This document shows, piece after piece, positions 51,670 to 60,025 of a stretch of 64,000 nucleotides of DNA. Positions within the stretch are counted from its first letter, which is position 1; every line of letters begins with the position of its first letter. Position numbers and translations under genes: made by a program. The stretch lies in assembly GCA_965246805.1 (NCBI GenBank), contig CBDFFO010000011.1, forward strand, positions 62,001-126,000, read 5' to 3'. Source of the stretch: Schlegelella_A sp965246805. GTDB lineage: Bacteria > Pseudomonadota > Gammaproteobacteria > Burkholderiales > Burkholderiaceae_C. The notes under the pieces were generated by a model. It did not search any database. It saw only the letters and a program-made list of their open reading frames with translations, and was not told where the DNA came from.

Positions 51670-54186
51670 TCAACGGCTTTCGGCCATCTTCCCACGCGAG
51701 CCGCCGAGCCACGCCGCCGACAACAGCAGGCAGAAGAAGGCGCCGGGCGCGACGACGATACCGATCGCCTGCAGCACCGCGATGTTCGAGAACGCCAGCA
51801 AGCCGAACGACCACACGGCCGTGAGGTTGGCGAGCAGCAGCGAGGCGAGCGTGTCGACATCGTCAGCGCGCGACGGGTCGGCCGATGCGCGCGCCGGCCG
51901 GGCCTGCAGATGCTCGAAGAACAGCGCGTAGTTGGAGCCGATGGCCACCACCAGCAGCAGCCCGACCAGATGCAGGATGCCCAGCGCGACGCCGCCCGCC
52001 GTCAACGCACCGAGCACGATGACGACCGCCGCCGCGATCGGCCACGCCACCGCGAGCAGCCGTCGGACGCTGCGCAGAGAGGCGCCGAGCAACACGCACA
52101 CCGCCGCCGCGCCGGCCAGCGCCTGCCATGCGGCGCGGTGCAGATAGCTCGCGTAGAGCGCGTCGAGTTCGCGTTGCACGGCGATCACCTGCGCACCGGG
52201 CACCTCGTCGATGGCCCGTTGCACGGCCGCGGTGTCGATGGCGGCAGCGCCCGCGTGCAGCGTGAGCAACGCGCGCCAGGGTCGCGCGGGGTCGATCGTG
52301 TTCGATGGCGGGGCATCGCCGGCGATCAGCAAGGCGTCGACGACGGCTGCGAGCGGTGTGCCGTCGAGCGCTTTTCGATCGAGCATGGGCTTCGCGCGGG
52401 CCGTTTCGACATCGGCCACGAACGCCTGCAGGCGTTCGGCGCGCAGGGGCCCGCCTGCGGTGGCCTCCGCGAGGCGCGATCGCAGCGTCGCGGCGTCGGG
52501 CAGGGCTGCCCTGCGCTGCGCTTGCGTGCGCGGCGAGGGCAGCACGCGCGCCGGCGAGTCGTAGCCTTGCAGCTGACCGCGCGCGACCATCGGGTCGAGA
52601 CGGGCGCCGGCCGCTTCGGCATGTTCGAGCGCTTCCGCTTCGCTAGTCGCCGCGATCGCGATCAGGGTGCCGGCATCGGCCGCGCCGAGGTCGGCGCGCA
52701 AGTCGGCATCGAGTGCGAGCGCGTCGGCCGAGATCGGGCTCAGGCCGGCGAGTTGGCCGCGCCAGGGCGACGGCAGTGCGAGCATCGCCACCACGGCCAG
52801 CAGGGTCAGGCCCAGAAAGCCGATGCGCCAGCGCAGCAGCGACCCGGCCACGCGAGCGGTGACGCGGCCGAGGCGGTGGCGCATCGCCGTGCCGGGCGCA
52901 CCGTCGGGCGCGACGATGGGAAAGATGTGGCGCGTCGTGAACGCGGCGGCGGCGAGGCCCGCGACCGAGAACACGCCGAGTTGCGCGAGGCCCGGGAAGC
53001 CCGAGAACACGAGCGCGGCGAAACCGCACAGCGAGGTCCAGAGGCCGAGGCGCACGGTGGGCCATTGGGTGCGCAGCCAATGCTCGGCGCCGCCGCGCGG
53101 CGGGGTCGTGGCGCTTGCGTGCGGATCGTCGGGCGCCCCGTCGCGATGCCGCGCCTGGATCAGGTAGAAGATCGCGTAGTCGACCGCTTCGCCGATCAGC
53201 GTGGTGCCGAAGCCGAGCGTGAGGCCGTGCACATGGCCGAAGCCGAGACTCACCGCGGCGATGCCGGCGAGCACCCCGCAGACGACCGGCAATGCCGCGA
53301 TCGCCAGCGCTCGAAGGCTGCCGAAGGCGAGCCACAGCCAGACGACGAGGCCGATGCTGCCCAGCGCTGCGAGGCGCTCGACCTCGGCGCGAATCTGCGC
53401 GCGCGCGGCCACGCCGAAGGTGCCCGCGCCGGACACCGCGAGGCGCAGCGGGGCGACGGCAGTCGATGCGGTCGCCGCAGGGTCGAGCGATGACGCCACG
53501 GCCCTGAACGCACCGCGAATCGACGCCAGCGCGCGTTCCTGGCCGTCCAGATCGGCGCCATCCGCGCGCGTGGTGGCGACGATCAGCGTGCGCGCCGCAC
53601 GCCGCGACACCCACACGCCGTTTTCGACACGCGGTGCCTCAGCGGGCTGCATCGCTTCGGCCATTCGCACGGTCTCGCCGGTCGGGTCGCGCAGCAGGAC
53701 GGGCTTGACCAGCGTGCCGGCCGGCGTGCCGAGCAGCGCCACCGTGTCGTCGATCGCGGCCCGCAGGCCGCCGGCGCTGAAGCGCTCGGCGTCGACGGCG
53801 GGGCTCAGCTGGTAGCGATGCTCGAAGAGCAGCGGCCCCACCGATGACCAGGCGGTTCGGTCGCCGTTGTCGACCGATGCGAAGAGACCGCCCGCGCGCA
53901 GGCGCCCGGCCAGCCCGAGCGAAGCGCGGCCGCGCGCGCCGGCGTCGCCGCCCTCGATGCCGATCAGCACCAGGCGCGACGCACTGCCGCGCGTGATCTG
54001 GTCGAGCAGCGCGGCCTGTTGCGCGCTCGGTGACGAAGGCAGGAACGCCGACAGGTCCGCCACGTAAGCCGTGCGCCCGCTGATGACGAGCGCCGCGACG
54101 ACGCCGGCCAGCCACACCCACACGACGGGTCGGCGCGACCACGGGACGCGCGGGCCGGTCCGCGGGCGGGCGTGCGGGTCGGTCAT
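51670..54186 (-). CDS. MMPL/RND-family lipid exporter
   Basis: An 838-residue inner-membrane protein with the duplicated RND layout. There is one N-terminal helix, a large periplasmic loop (about 45-260), five to six helices including GLTLGFGTTLIGEAVDYAIFYLIQARHR (the MMPL GxxxDY proton-relay region), a second periplasmic loop, and a final helix block with VGLLLVVAIGSNYALFFEHLQ. It fits the COG4258-type exporters of aryl-polyene/xanthomonadin loci, thought to move the acyl product outward. It starts at ATG 54186, overlapping the LolA-like stop. Confidence 0.87.
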   Translation of the reverse strand: MTDPHARPRTGPRVPWSRRPVVWVWLAGVVAALVISGRTAYVADLSAFLPSSPSAQQAALLDQITRGSASRLVLIGIEGGDAGARGRASLGLAGRLRAGGLFASVDNGDRTAWSSVGPLLFEHRYQLSPAVDAERFSAGGLRAAIDDTVALLGTPAGTLVKPVLLRDPTGETVRMAEAMQPAEAPRVENGVWVSRRAARTLIVATTRADGADLDGQERALASIRGAFRAVASSLDPAATASTAVAPLRLAVSGAGTFGVAARAQIRAEVERLAALGSIGLVVWLWLAFGSLRALAIAALPVVCGVLAGIAAVSLGFGHVHGLTLGFGTTLIGEAVDYAIFYLIQARHRDGAPDDPHASATTPPRGGAEHWLRTQWPTVRLGLWTSLCGFAALVFSGFPGLAQLGVFSVAGLAAAAFTTRHIFPIVAPDGAPGTAMRHRLGRVTARVAGSLLRWRIGFLGLTLLAVVAMLALPSPWRGQLAGLSPISADALALDADLRADLGAADAGTLIAIAATSEAEALEHAEAAGARLDPMVARGQLQGYDSPARVLPSPRTQAQRRAALPDAATLRSRLAEATAGGPLRAERLQAFVADVETARAKPMLDRKALDGTPLAAVVDALLIAGDAPPSNTIDPARPWRALLTLHAGAAAIDTAAVQRAIDEVPGAQVIAVQRELDALYASYLHRAAWQALAGAAAVCVLLGASLRSVRRLLAVAWPIAAAVVIVLGALTAGGVALGILHLVGLLLVVAIGSNYALFFEHLQARPARASADPSRADDVDTLASLLLANLTAVWSFGLLAFSNIAVLQAIGIVVAPGAFFCLLLSAAWLGGSRGKMAESR

Positions 54187-54812
54187 CGGCGCGCCGCGCC
54201 GCCCGGTACGGGCGAGACCTTCATCACCGATCGATCGCCATCGGCGAGCCGCACCTGCACTTCGCGCACCAGGCCCTCGACACCCGAGACGCGCACCGAC
54301 GCCACCTGCCCGCGCAAGCGCAGGTCACGTGGCACCAAGTCGAGCACCCACCGGCTGGCCGTGCCGTTGACGCTCGATTCGAACAAGCGTTCGAGCGCGC
54401 TTCGGTTGCCCGTGAGCGTGCCCCGGATCGCTTCGACGATGACGGCCGCTTCGGGCACCGAGTCGAGCTCGACGGTGCGGCTGCGGCCGCCGCGCGCCAT
54501 CGTGAGCCGGTTGCCTTGCACCGCGAGCCTTTCATTCGCGGGCTTCAGGGTCTCGCGCACGAACGTGTCGGGCGCTTCGAACGAGAGGCGGCCCGATGAG
54601 ACGAGCGTGCGGTCGAGCACCGCGACTTCGCGCTCCTCGGTGAAGGTCGCTTCACCCGAACGCGTGCGCGACAGCATCTGCATCAGCATGCCGAGGTCGA
54701 AGGTCTCGTCGGCGCGCGCGGCCGACGACAGCGTGAGCGCGACGAGCGTGCCGATGCACCAGGCGAAACCGAATCGGCAAGCCGCCGACCTGAGACCGAA
54801 CCACCTGTTCAT
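54183..54812 (-). CDS. LolA-like periplasmic carrier protein of the lipid cluster
   Basis: A 209-residue exported protein. The signal peptide ends about LSSAARA before DETFDLG. The mature LolA-like fold shows LMQMLSRTRSGEATFTEEREVAVLDRTLVSSGRLSFEAPDTFVRETL and the closing VSGVEGLVREVQVRLADGDRSVMKVSPV. It is clearly different from the housekeeping lolA at 36807. Adjacent to an MMPL exporter, such proteins are thought to ferry the lipid product across the periplasm. It has ATGA overlaps with both neighbours. Confidence 0.82.
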   Translation of the reverse strand: MNRWFGLRSAACRFGFAWCIGTLVALTLSSAARADETFDLGMLMQMLSRTRSGEATFTEEREVAVLDRTLVSSGRLSFEAPDTFVRETLKPANERLAVQGNRLTMARGGRSRTVELDSVPEAAVIVEAIRGTLTGNRSALERLFESSVNGTASRWVLDLVPRDLRLRGQVASVRVSGVEGLVREVQVRLADGDRSVMKVSPVPGGAARR

Positions 54813-55780
54813 GGGCTGGTGCGCGTCGTCGTCGACGGGTCGATCGAAGCGTCGGGTGTCACGGCGTCGTCGCTCCAGAAGTCGAAGAAGTTGAACCAGT
54901 TGTACGGCGCGTCTCGGCACAGCTGCTCGAGCGTGGCGACGTAGCGCGCGAGCCCCTCCCGCACGGCGGCGTCGCGGTCAAGACCGGGCGCGCCGAAGTC
55001 GGCGATCTCGACGAAGCGCAGCTCGTATTGCCGACCGCCACGATAGAGCCCCGCCATGAAGACCACCTTGCGTCGCAGCATTGCGGCGAGTCGGAACGGT
55101 CCGTCGGCGAAGACCGCGGGCTGGCCGAGAAAGGGCTGCCTGATCGCGCGCGAACGGCCCGCGGCCGGGCCGGGCAAGGTGCGGTCGGCGAGCAAGCCGG
55201 CCACGCCGCCGTCGTCGAGCCATTCACGCAGCGCGAGCATCGCATCGATGCGGCCGAGCGGAATGGTGTGCAGGTGCGCTTTCGGCGCCAGCGCGGCCAG
55301 CGTGTCGTTGATGAGGCGTGCGTTGTCTTCGTACATGACCATCGCCACGTTCAGGCGGTGTTCTTCGCCGATGGCGCGCAAGGCTTCGAAGCTGCCGACG
55401 TGCGCTCCGAACAGCAGCGCGCCCTCGCCACGCCGGAACGGCTCGAGGATGCACTCGATGCCGGTCGCGTGGATCGCGAACTGGTCGAAGCGCTCCTGCA
55501 GGAAATAGACGCGGTCGAGCACCGTCGATGCGAAGGCGTGGAAGTGGCGATAGATGTCGCGCCAGCTCGGCTCTCGGCCGAGCGCGCGCTTCAGGTACCG
55601 CGTCGAATGGCGGCGCGAGCGGCTGTCACCAAGCACGAAATAGAGCGTGATGGGTGGCAGCAGCCAGCGCGTCAACGAGCGGCCGAAAGTCATCGCCACG
55701 GTGCGCATCAGCCGCAACGCCGCGAGGCTGCTGCGCTCTTCGCGTGTGGCCCAGTCGTCCGAGGGTCGGGGCGCGGTCAT
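54809..55780 (-). CDS. LpxL/HtrB-like acyltransferase
   Basis: A 323-residue acyltransferase of the lauroyl/myristoyl-transferase (COG4261-like) type. A hydrophobic N-terminal segment (WLLPPITLYFVLGDSRSRRHSTRYL) is followed by the active-site FGAHVGSFEALRAIG (H-x4-E) and later GLLADRTLPGPAAGR and YNWFNFFDFW near the C-terminus, all typical for the version found in aryl-polyene loci. It probably transfers the ACP-bound chain to a membrane acceptor. The start at 55780 overlaps the dehydratase stop by four bases. Confidence 0.84.
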   Translation of the reverse strand: MTAPRPSDDWATREERSSLAALRLMRTVAMTFGRSLTRWLLPPITLYFVLGDSRSRRHSTRYLKRALGREPSWRDIYRHFHAFASTVLDRVYFLQERFDQFAIHATGIECILEPFRRGEGALLFGAHVGSFEALRAIGEEHRLNVAMVMYEDNARLINDTLAALAPKAHLHTIPLGRIDAMLALREWLDDGGVAGLLADRTLPGPAAGRSRAIRQPFLGQPAVFADGPFRLAAMLRRKVVFMAGLYRGGRQYELRFVEIADFGAPGLDRDAAVREGLARYVATLEQLCRDAPYNWFNFFDFWSDDAVTPDASIDPSTTTRTSP

Positions 55781-56163
55781 GCAGACGGCGATGACGCCCG
55801 CGCCGATGCGCCCGCAAGCGCCACCAAGTCGAACTGGCCCGTCGCCGCTTCGTACGCACCGTCGGCGCTGCGCACCGAGAACCGCAATGCGCGCGCAGTC
55901 TTGTCGAAGTGGACGAGCAGTCGCGCGCCCGGCTCCACCGGGTGCAGGAACTTCACGACCGAGAGCTGCGGGATCGCGCCGACCTGTGCCGCGAGGCGCG
56001 CATCGGCCATCACCCGTTCGACCACCTCGGCGAGCAAGGCCACACCCGGCAGCACCGGGCGGCCGGGGAAGTGGCCGTCGAACGCCGGGTGGTCGGCGGC
56101 GATGTCGATGCGGTGCGCGACCGTGTGCGACGGGTCGCCGGCATCGCCTGTCACCCCCTTCAC
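55777..56163 (-). CDS. hot-dog-fold dehydratase (ApeI/FabZ-like)
   Basis: A 128-residue protein with the FabA/FabZ-like core: IAADHPAFDGHFPGRPVLPGVALLAEVV, in which HFPGRPVLPG is the active-site segment, followed by KFLHPVEPGARLLVHFD. It is a short dehydratase of the type annotated as ApeI in aryl-polyene clusters. GTG at 56163 overlaps the ligase stop (GTGA) and gives VKGVTGDAG at the N-terminus. Together with the second hot-dog protein at 49445 the cluster has two dehydratases. Confidence 0.82.
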   Translation of the reverse strand: MKGVTGDAGDPSHTVAHRIDIAADHPAFDGHFPGRPVLPGVALLAEVVERVMADARLAAQVGAIPQLSVVKFLHPVEPGARLLVHFDKTARALRFSVRSADGAYEAATGQFDLVALAGASARASSPSA

Positions 56164-57548
56164 GGCCGCACGTCTTTCGCGGCGCACAGGCCCGAGGCCC
56201 AGGCCTCGAACCGGGTCGACGTGAGCTTGCCGGTCGCGTCGCGCGGCAACGCGTCGACGAAGACCACGCGGCGCGGCAGGAACGCCGCATCGACCTTGTC
56301 GCGCAGCGCGGCGATCAGCTGCTCGCGCGTCGAGGTCGGTGCGACCACGAAGGCCACCAGGCGCACCAGCTCGGCGTCATCGTGCGGCGGCATCCAGAAC
56401 GCGCCGTCGGCGACGCCCTCGATGCGGTTCAACTGGAAGCTCAGATGGCTGAGCGAGCTGCGCTTGCCCGCGATGTTGACCAGGTCGTTCGAGCGACCGA
56501 TGAGCCGGAAGGTCACGCGGTCGGCGTTCACCGCGATCACGTCGGCAAGCGGCGTCGGCGCGCCGACGTGGCCGCCGTGGACGGCCACGTGCTCGCGGTC
56601 GCCTTCGAGCGCGAGTCCGTCGTAGAGCAGCCAGTCGGCGCCTTCAGTGGTGCGCCGTGTCGCGATCTGGCCGGCTTCGGTGCAGCCGTAGATCTCGACG
56701 AGCGGCGCGTGCAGCGCAGTCTCGGCTCGCGCGGCGAGTTGCGGCGCGAGCGCCGCCGTCGCGCTCAGCACCAGGTCGACCGGTGGCAGCTCGATGGCCG
56801 CGTCGAGCAGGGTCTTCAGGTGGAACGGCGTCGTGACCAGCATGCGCGGGCGCGGTGCTCGCGCCAGCGCGGCCGCGATGTCGGCCGGAAAGAAGGGCCG
56901 TTCGCTCTCGAACGCGGCGCCACCGACGAGCGCGAGCAGCACCGTCGATTCGAAACCGTACATGTGCTGCGCCGGCACGGTCGCGACGAGCGTCACGTCG
57001 CGCAGGCTGGCGCGGCCCATCGCGTCAGCGAGGCGCGCGCTTTCGGCGTGCGCGTTGCGCACCAGCGCGCCCCAGCGCTTCGCGTGCGGCGCCGGCATGC
57101 CGGTCGAGCCCGACGTGAGCACGTGGGCCACGATGAAGTCGTCGTCGATGTCGGTGGGGAGCAGGTGCGGCGAGGCCTGCGACGCGTCGGGCACGCGCTC
57201 GTCGTCGTTGGCGATGCCTCGCATGCCGGCGGGCAAGGCGTGCGTCGACGAAACCGGGCGATCGACCACGGCGTAAGCCGACGGGAACAGCGCCTGCAGG
57301 CGCGCCAGGGTGTCGGGCGTTTGGTTGGGTGGCAGGAGGCTCGTGTGGCCACGCATCAGCGCGGCGACCAGGCCGACCGCGAATCGGTACCGATCGACGC
57401 TCAGGTTCAGCATGAAGCCGGCCCCCGGAAGGCGCGCCGCGAGCGCGGACGCATCGGCCAGCAGTTCGCGGCGCGATGCCATCCGGCCGCCGCGCCACGC
57501 GAACGCTCGATCGAGGGTCTCGGCGGCGCTCAGCAACGAACCGCTCAT
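56160..57548 (-). CDS. AMP-dependent ligase of the lipid cluster (ApeH-like)
   Basis: A 462-residue ANL-superfamily adenylating enzyme. Its P-loop, TSGSTGMPAPHAKRWG (145-160), departs from the common SGTTGxPKG in the way seen in aryl-polyene ligases. VEIYGCTEAGQIATRR (A5-like), DWLLYDGLALEG, LIGRSNDLVNIAGKRSSL and DATGKLTSTRFEAW with the catalytic Lys complete it. It should activate the starter acid for loading onto the ACP. The ATG at 57548 overlaps the COG4648 gene stop (ATGA). No acid-producing enzyme for an aromatic starter is in the window. Confidence 0.85.
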   Translation of the reverse strand: MSGSLLSAAETLDRAFAWRGGRMASRRELLADASALAARLPGAGFMLNLSVDRYRFAVGLVAALMRGHTSLLPPNQTPDTLARLQALFPSAYAVVDRPVSSTHALPAGMRGIANDDERVPDASQASPHLLPTDIDDDFIVAHVLTSGSTGMPAPHAKRWGALVRNAHAESARLADAMGRASLRDVTLVATVPAQHMYGFESTVLLALVGGAAFESERPFFPADIAAALARAPRPRMLVTTPFHLKTLLDAAIELPPVDLVLSATAALAPQLAARAETALHAPLVEIYGCTEAGQIATRRTTEGADWLLYDGLALEGDREHVAVHGGHVGAPTPLADVIAVNADRVTFRLIGRSNDLVNIAGKRSSLSHLSFQLNRIEGVADGAFWMPPHDDAELVRLVAFVVAPTSTREQLIAALRDKVDAAFLPRRVVFVDALPRDATGKLTSTRFEAWASGLCAAKDVRP

Positions 57549-58288
57549 GGCGAGTTCCCGCCGCGCGCGCTTTGCCCACGCTTCTGTTCGGCAGCGTGCG
57601 CGCGATACGCCGCGACGGCGTCGCGCCACGAGGTGCGTTCGAATTCCGGGTGCCATCGATAGCGCAACCGGTATTCGCCGATGAACATCGCGGCGACGGC
57701 CAGCGGCGTCACCAGGTTCGCGAACACCGCCCACGCGTCGAACGGCGCGAAGCCGTAGAGCAGCAACGAGAGCACCGCCATCGCCGCGAAGTAGACGACC
57801 CACGCCTGGGTCACGTGGCGCGTGTAGACCGCCATGGCCGGCGTCAGCGTGCGATGCACGCGGGCCGCCAACGCGGAGATGAGCGGCGTGGCGCCGCGCC
57901 GCAAGGTCGCTGCGAACACCAGGGCGAGGGCGATGTGGATCGCGACATGCTGCGTCAGATAGAGCAGCGAGGTCGAGGTGCCGAGGCTCATCCGTGCGAG
58001 CGACCGAGCGGTGCGCGATGTGGCATCGAGGCCCGGCGCAGCGGTCGGCGCGACACCGTTGTCGCGCAGCGCCCAGCCGAGCAGACCGGCGACGCCGATC
58101 GCGCACGCGAGCACCAGCGTTTTCGAACGCACGCGCCAGCCGTACGCCGCGACCCCCAGCAGACTCGGCGCGAGGATCACGAGTGCCGCCCAGGCCGACG
58201 TGGTCGCGCGCGTCATCAACCAGTGCGAGGCGGCGACGTAGGCCACGGCCAGCGCCACTGCCCACGCGGGGCCACGCAACGCGCTCAC
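57545..58288 (-). CDS. COG4648-type membrane protein (ApeG-like)
   Basis: A 247-residue protein with about six hydrophobic segments and the conserved parts LLYLTQHVAIHIALALVFAATLRRG, YTRHVTQAWVVYFAAMAVLSLLLYGFAP and VFANLVTPLAVAAMFIGEYRLRYRWHPEFE. This arrangement is characteristic of the membrane protein always found between the ACP and ligase genes of aryl-polyene loci; its biochemical role is unknown. It starts with GTG at 58288, 21 bases after the ACP stop. The polar tail is Lys/Arg/Gly-rich. Confidence 0.8.
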   Translation of the reverse strand: MSALRGPAWAVALAVAYVAASHWLMTRATTSAWAALVILAPSLLGVAAYGWRVRSKTLVLACAIGVAGLLGWALRDNGVAPTAAPGLDATSRTARSLARMSLGTSTSLLYLTQHVAIHIALALVFAATLRRGATPLISALAARVHRTLTPAMAVYTRHVTQAWVVYFAAMAVLSLLLYGFAPFDAWAVFANLVTPLAVAAMFIGEYRLRYRWHPEFERTSWRDAVAAYRAHAAEQKRGQSARGGNSP

Positions 58289-58309
58289 GAGGTGCTGGCC
58301 CGCGCCGCG

Positions 58310-58579
58310 TCAAGCCTGGCGATGCGCCGCGATGTGCTCGGCCAGGCTGGCGAGCGACTTGAAGATGCGCACGTTGTCTTCGTCGTCGGAGCGCATCTGG
58401 AAGCCGTAGCGTTGCGACACGACCAGCGCCACTTCGAGAATGTCGATCGAGTCGAGGCCGAGGCCTTCGCCGTAGAGCGGAGCCGAAGGGTCGATCTCGG
58501 TCGGCGCGACGTCGAGGTTGAGCGATTCGACCAGCAAGGCGGCGATTTCGCGTTGCAGGTCGGTTTGTTCGAAGGCCAT
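58310..58579 (-). CDS. acyl carrier protein
   Basis: An 89-residue ACP: REIAALLVESLNLD, then GLGLDSIDILEVALVV, with Ser44 in the DSI motif as the phosphopantetheine site, and NVRIFKSLASLAEHIA in the last helix. It is the first gene of the minus-strand operon. A-T rich TTAAAAT on the minus strand at 58683-58677, about 100 bases upstream in an otherwise GC-rich 290-base gap (58580-58869), could be a -10 element; no good -35 is seen. Aryl-polyene loci usually carry two ACPs; only one is present here. Confidence 0.9.
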   Translation of the reverse strand: MAFEQTDLQREIAALLVESLNLDVAPTEIDPSAPLYGEGLGLDSIDILEVALVVSQRYGFQMRSDDEDNVRIFKSLASLAEHIAAHRQA

Positions 58580-58869
58580 GCGGTGACGGATGCGAGCCGG
58601 TGAAGGGAAAGACCGCGGCGGACATGCCCCTCGCCGTGTCAGTTCGGCAGCCATGCGGACGGCCAAAGAGCGGCTCATTTTAACCGTCGGTCGTGCGGGC
58701 CCGGGCGCGGGACGGGCGGTCATCGGCGCGCGACGCGATCATGGGGCCGCTTAGCACGGTCACCAAGGCCGGAACAATCGCGTTCGTCTGCATGCGCGCG
58801 AGAACTCGTTCCCACTGTGTATCAAGCCTGCAAAAATCACCGGCACCCGACGGCGTCAAGCCGCAACGC

Positions 58870-59916
58870 TCAGCCGACCACCCTCCCGTGCTTGTCGGCC
58901 TCCGACGTGAAGGCATCGGCATAGAACTCGTCATCGGGCAGGCCGCACTTCACCACGAAGTCGTGCTGCGCCGAGTCGACCATGATCGGTGCACCGCAGG
59001 CATAGACCTGGTGGTGCATCAGGTCCGGCAGATCGTGCATCACGGCCTGGTGGACAAAGCCGGTGCGGCCCTTCCACTCGTCGTCGGGCTTCGGCTCGGA
59101 GAGCACCGGGATATAGGTCAAATTCTGCAGGCGCGCCGCGGCGGCGAGGGCCCAGTCGTGCAGGTAGAGGTCGGCCCTGTGGCGGCAGCCCCAGTAGAGC
59201 GTGGCCTTGCGCTGGTTCTTCTGCGACTCGAGCAGCTCGATGATCGCCTTGATCGGTGCGAAGCCGGTCCCGGAGGCCAGCAGCACGATCGGCTTGTCGC
59301 TGTCGTCGCGAAGGAAGAAGCTGCCGAACGGCCCTTCGGCGCGCAGGATGTCTTTTTCCTTCATCGTCGAGAAGACGAGGTCTGTGAACTTGCCACCCGG
59401 CAGATGCCGAATGTGCAACTCGACCGCCGGCTTCTCGGCGTTCGGCAGCGGCGCCGTGGCCATCGAGTAGCTGCGCCGCGAACCGTCGCGCAGGATGAAC
59501 TCGAGGTACTGGCCGGCGCGATAGAGGAAGGCGTCGTTCGACGGCGTCTGCAGTTTCAGGATCGCCACGTCGGGCGCGACCTTGTCGATGCTGATGACGC
59601 GGCTCGGCATCTTGCGCACCGCGAAGTCGCCCGCGCCGGGCACCGTGCGCGCTTCGAGCACGAGGTCGGTCTGCGGCGTGGCCTGGCAGGTGAGCACGAA
59701 ACCATCCGCCTCCTCCTGTTCGCTGAGCGCCTTGGCTTGATGCGCGCCGTGAATGACGCGTCCTTCGAGCAGCCTGCACTTGCACGAGCCGCACGCGCCG
59801 TCGCGACAGCCGTAGGGCAGACCGATGCCTTGGCGAATCGCGGCGGCGAGCACGGGTTCGTCGCGTTCGACCTGGAAGAGCTTGCCGCTCGGCTGCACGG
59901 TGACGGAAAAAGGCAT
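58870..59916 (-). CDS. ferredoxin-NAD(P)H reductase (CDP-6-deoxy-delta-3,4-glucoseen reductase type)
   Basis: A 348-residue electron-transfer flavoprotein. An N-terminal plant-type 2Fe-2S domain (CRDGACGSCKC, then LTCQ for the fourth Cys, residues about 35-80) joins an FAD domain (RSYSMATAP) and an NAD(P) domain (LLASGTGFAPIKAIIE and YWGCRHRADLY). Proteins like this are annotated as CDP-6-deoxy-glucoseen reductase in Burkholderiales, but no deoxysugar genes are near, so the real partner oxygenase or substrate is unknown. It starts at ATG 59916, divergent from the SDR gene. Confidence 0.86.
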   Translation of the reverse strand: MPFSVTVQPSGKLFQVERDEPVLAAAIRQGIGLPYGCRDGACGSCKCRLLEGRVIHGAHQAKALSEQEEADGFVLTCQATPQTDLVLEARTVPGAGDFAVRKMPSRVISIDKVAPDVAILKLQTPSNDAFLYRAGQYLEFILRDGSRRSYSMATAPLPNAEKPAVELHIRHLPGGKFTDLVFSTMKEKDILRAEGPFGSFFLRDDSDKPIVLLASGTGFAPIKAIIELLESQKNQRKATLYWGCRHRADLYLHDWALAAAARLQNLTYIPVLSEPKPDDEWKGRTGFVHQAVMHDLPDLMHHQVYACGAPIMVDSAQHDFVVKCGLPDDEFYADAFTSEADKHGRVVG

Positions 59917-59989
59917 GGCGAGAATCGGAAGACGAAGAGGGTAGCACCTAGACTCGCGCCGATTCTGCCTGCACCGCCTTGTTGCGACC

Positions 59990-60025
59990 GTGAACGCCAA
60001 CATGAACGCCCACATGAATGCCACC
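59990..60025 (+). repeat. three 12-base tandem repeats, each beginning with a start codon
   Basis: GTGAACGCCAAC, ATGAACGCCCAC and ATGAATGCCACC follow each other at 59990-60025 at the 5' end of the epimerase gene. Each unit begins with a usable initiation codon in the same frame and encodes MNA plus one residue. Confidence 0.75.

Noticed and set aside
49810..53493. 1227-residue plus-strand open frame across the lipid operon
   Set aside because: Composition is Arg/Ala/Gln-rich with no domain; the minus strand carries coherent enzymes with intact motifs over the same bases.
58580..58869. Search for a second ACP or other small gene upstream of the lipid operon
   Set aside because: The 290 bases hold no frame with ACP motifs. 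Only a possible -10 (TTAAAAT on the minus strand) was seen.
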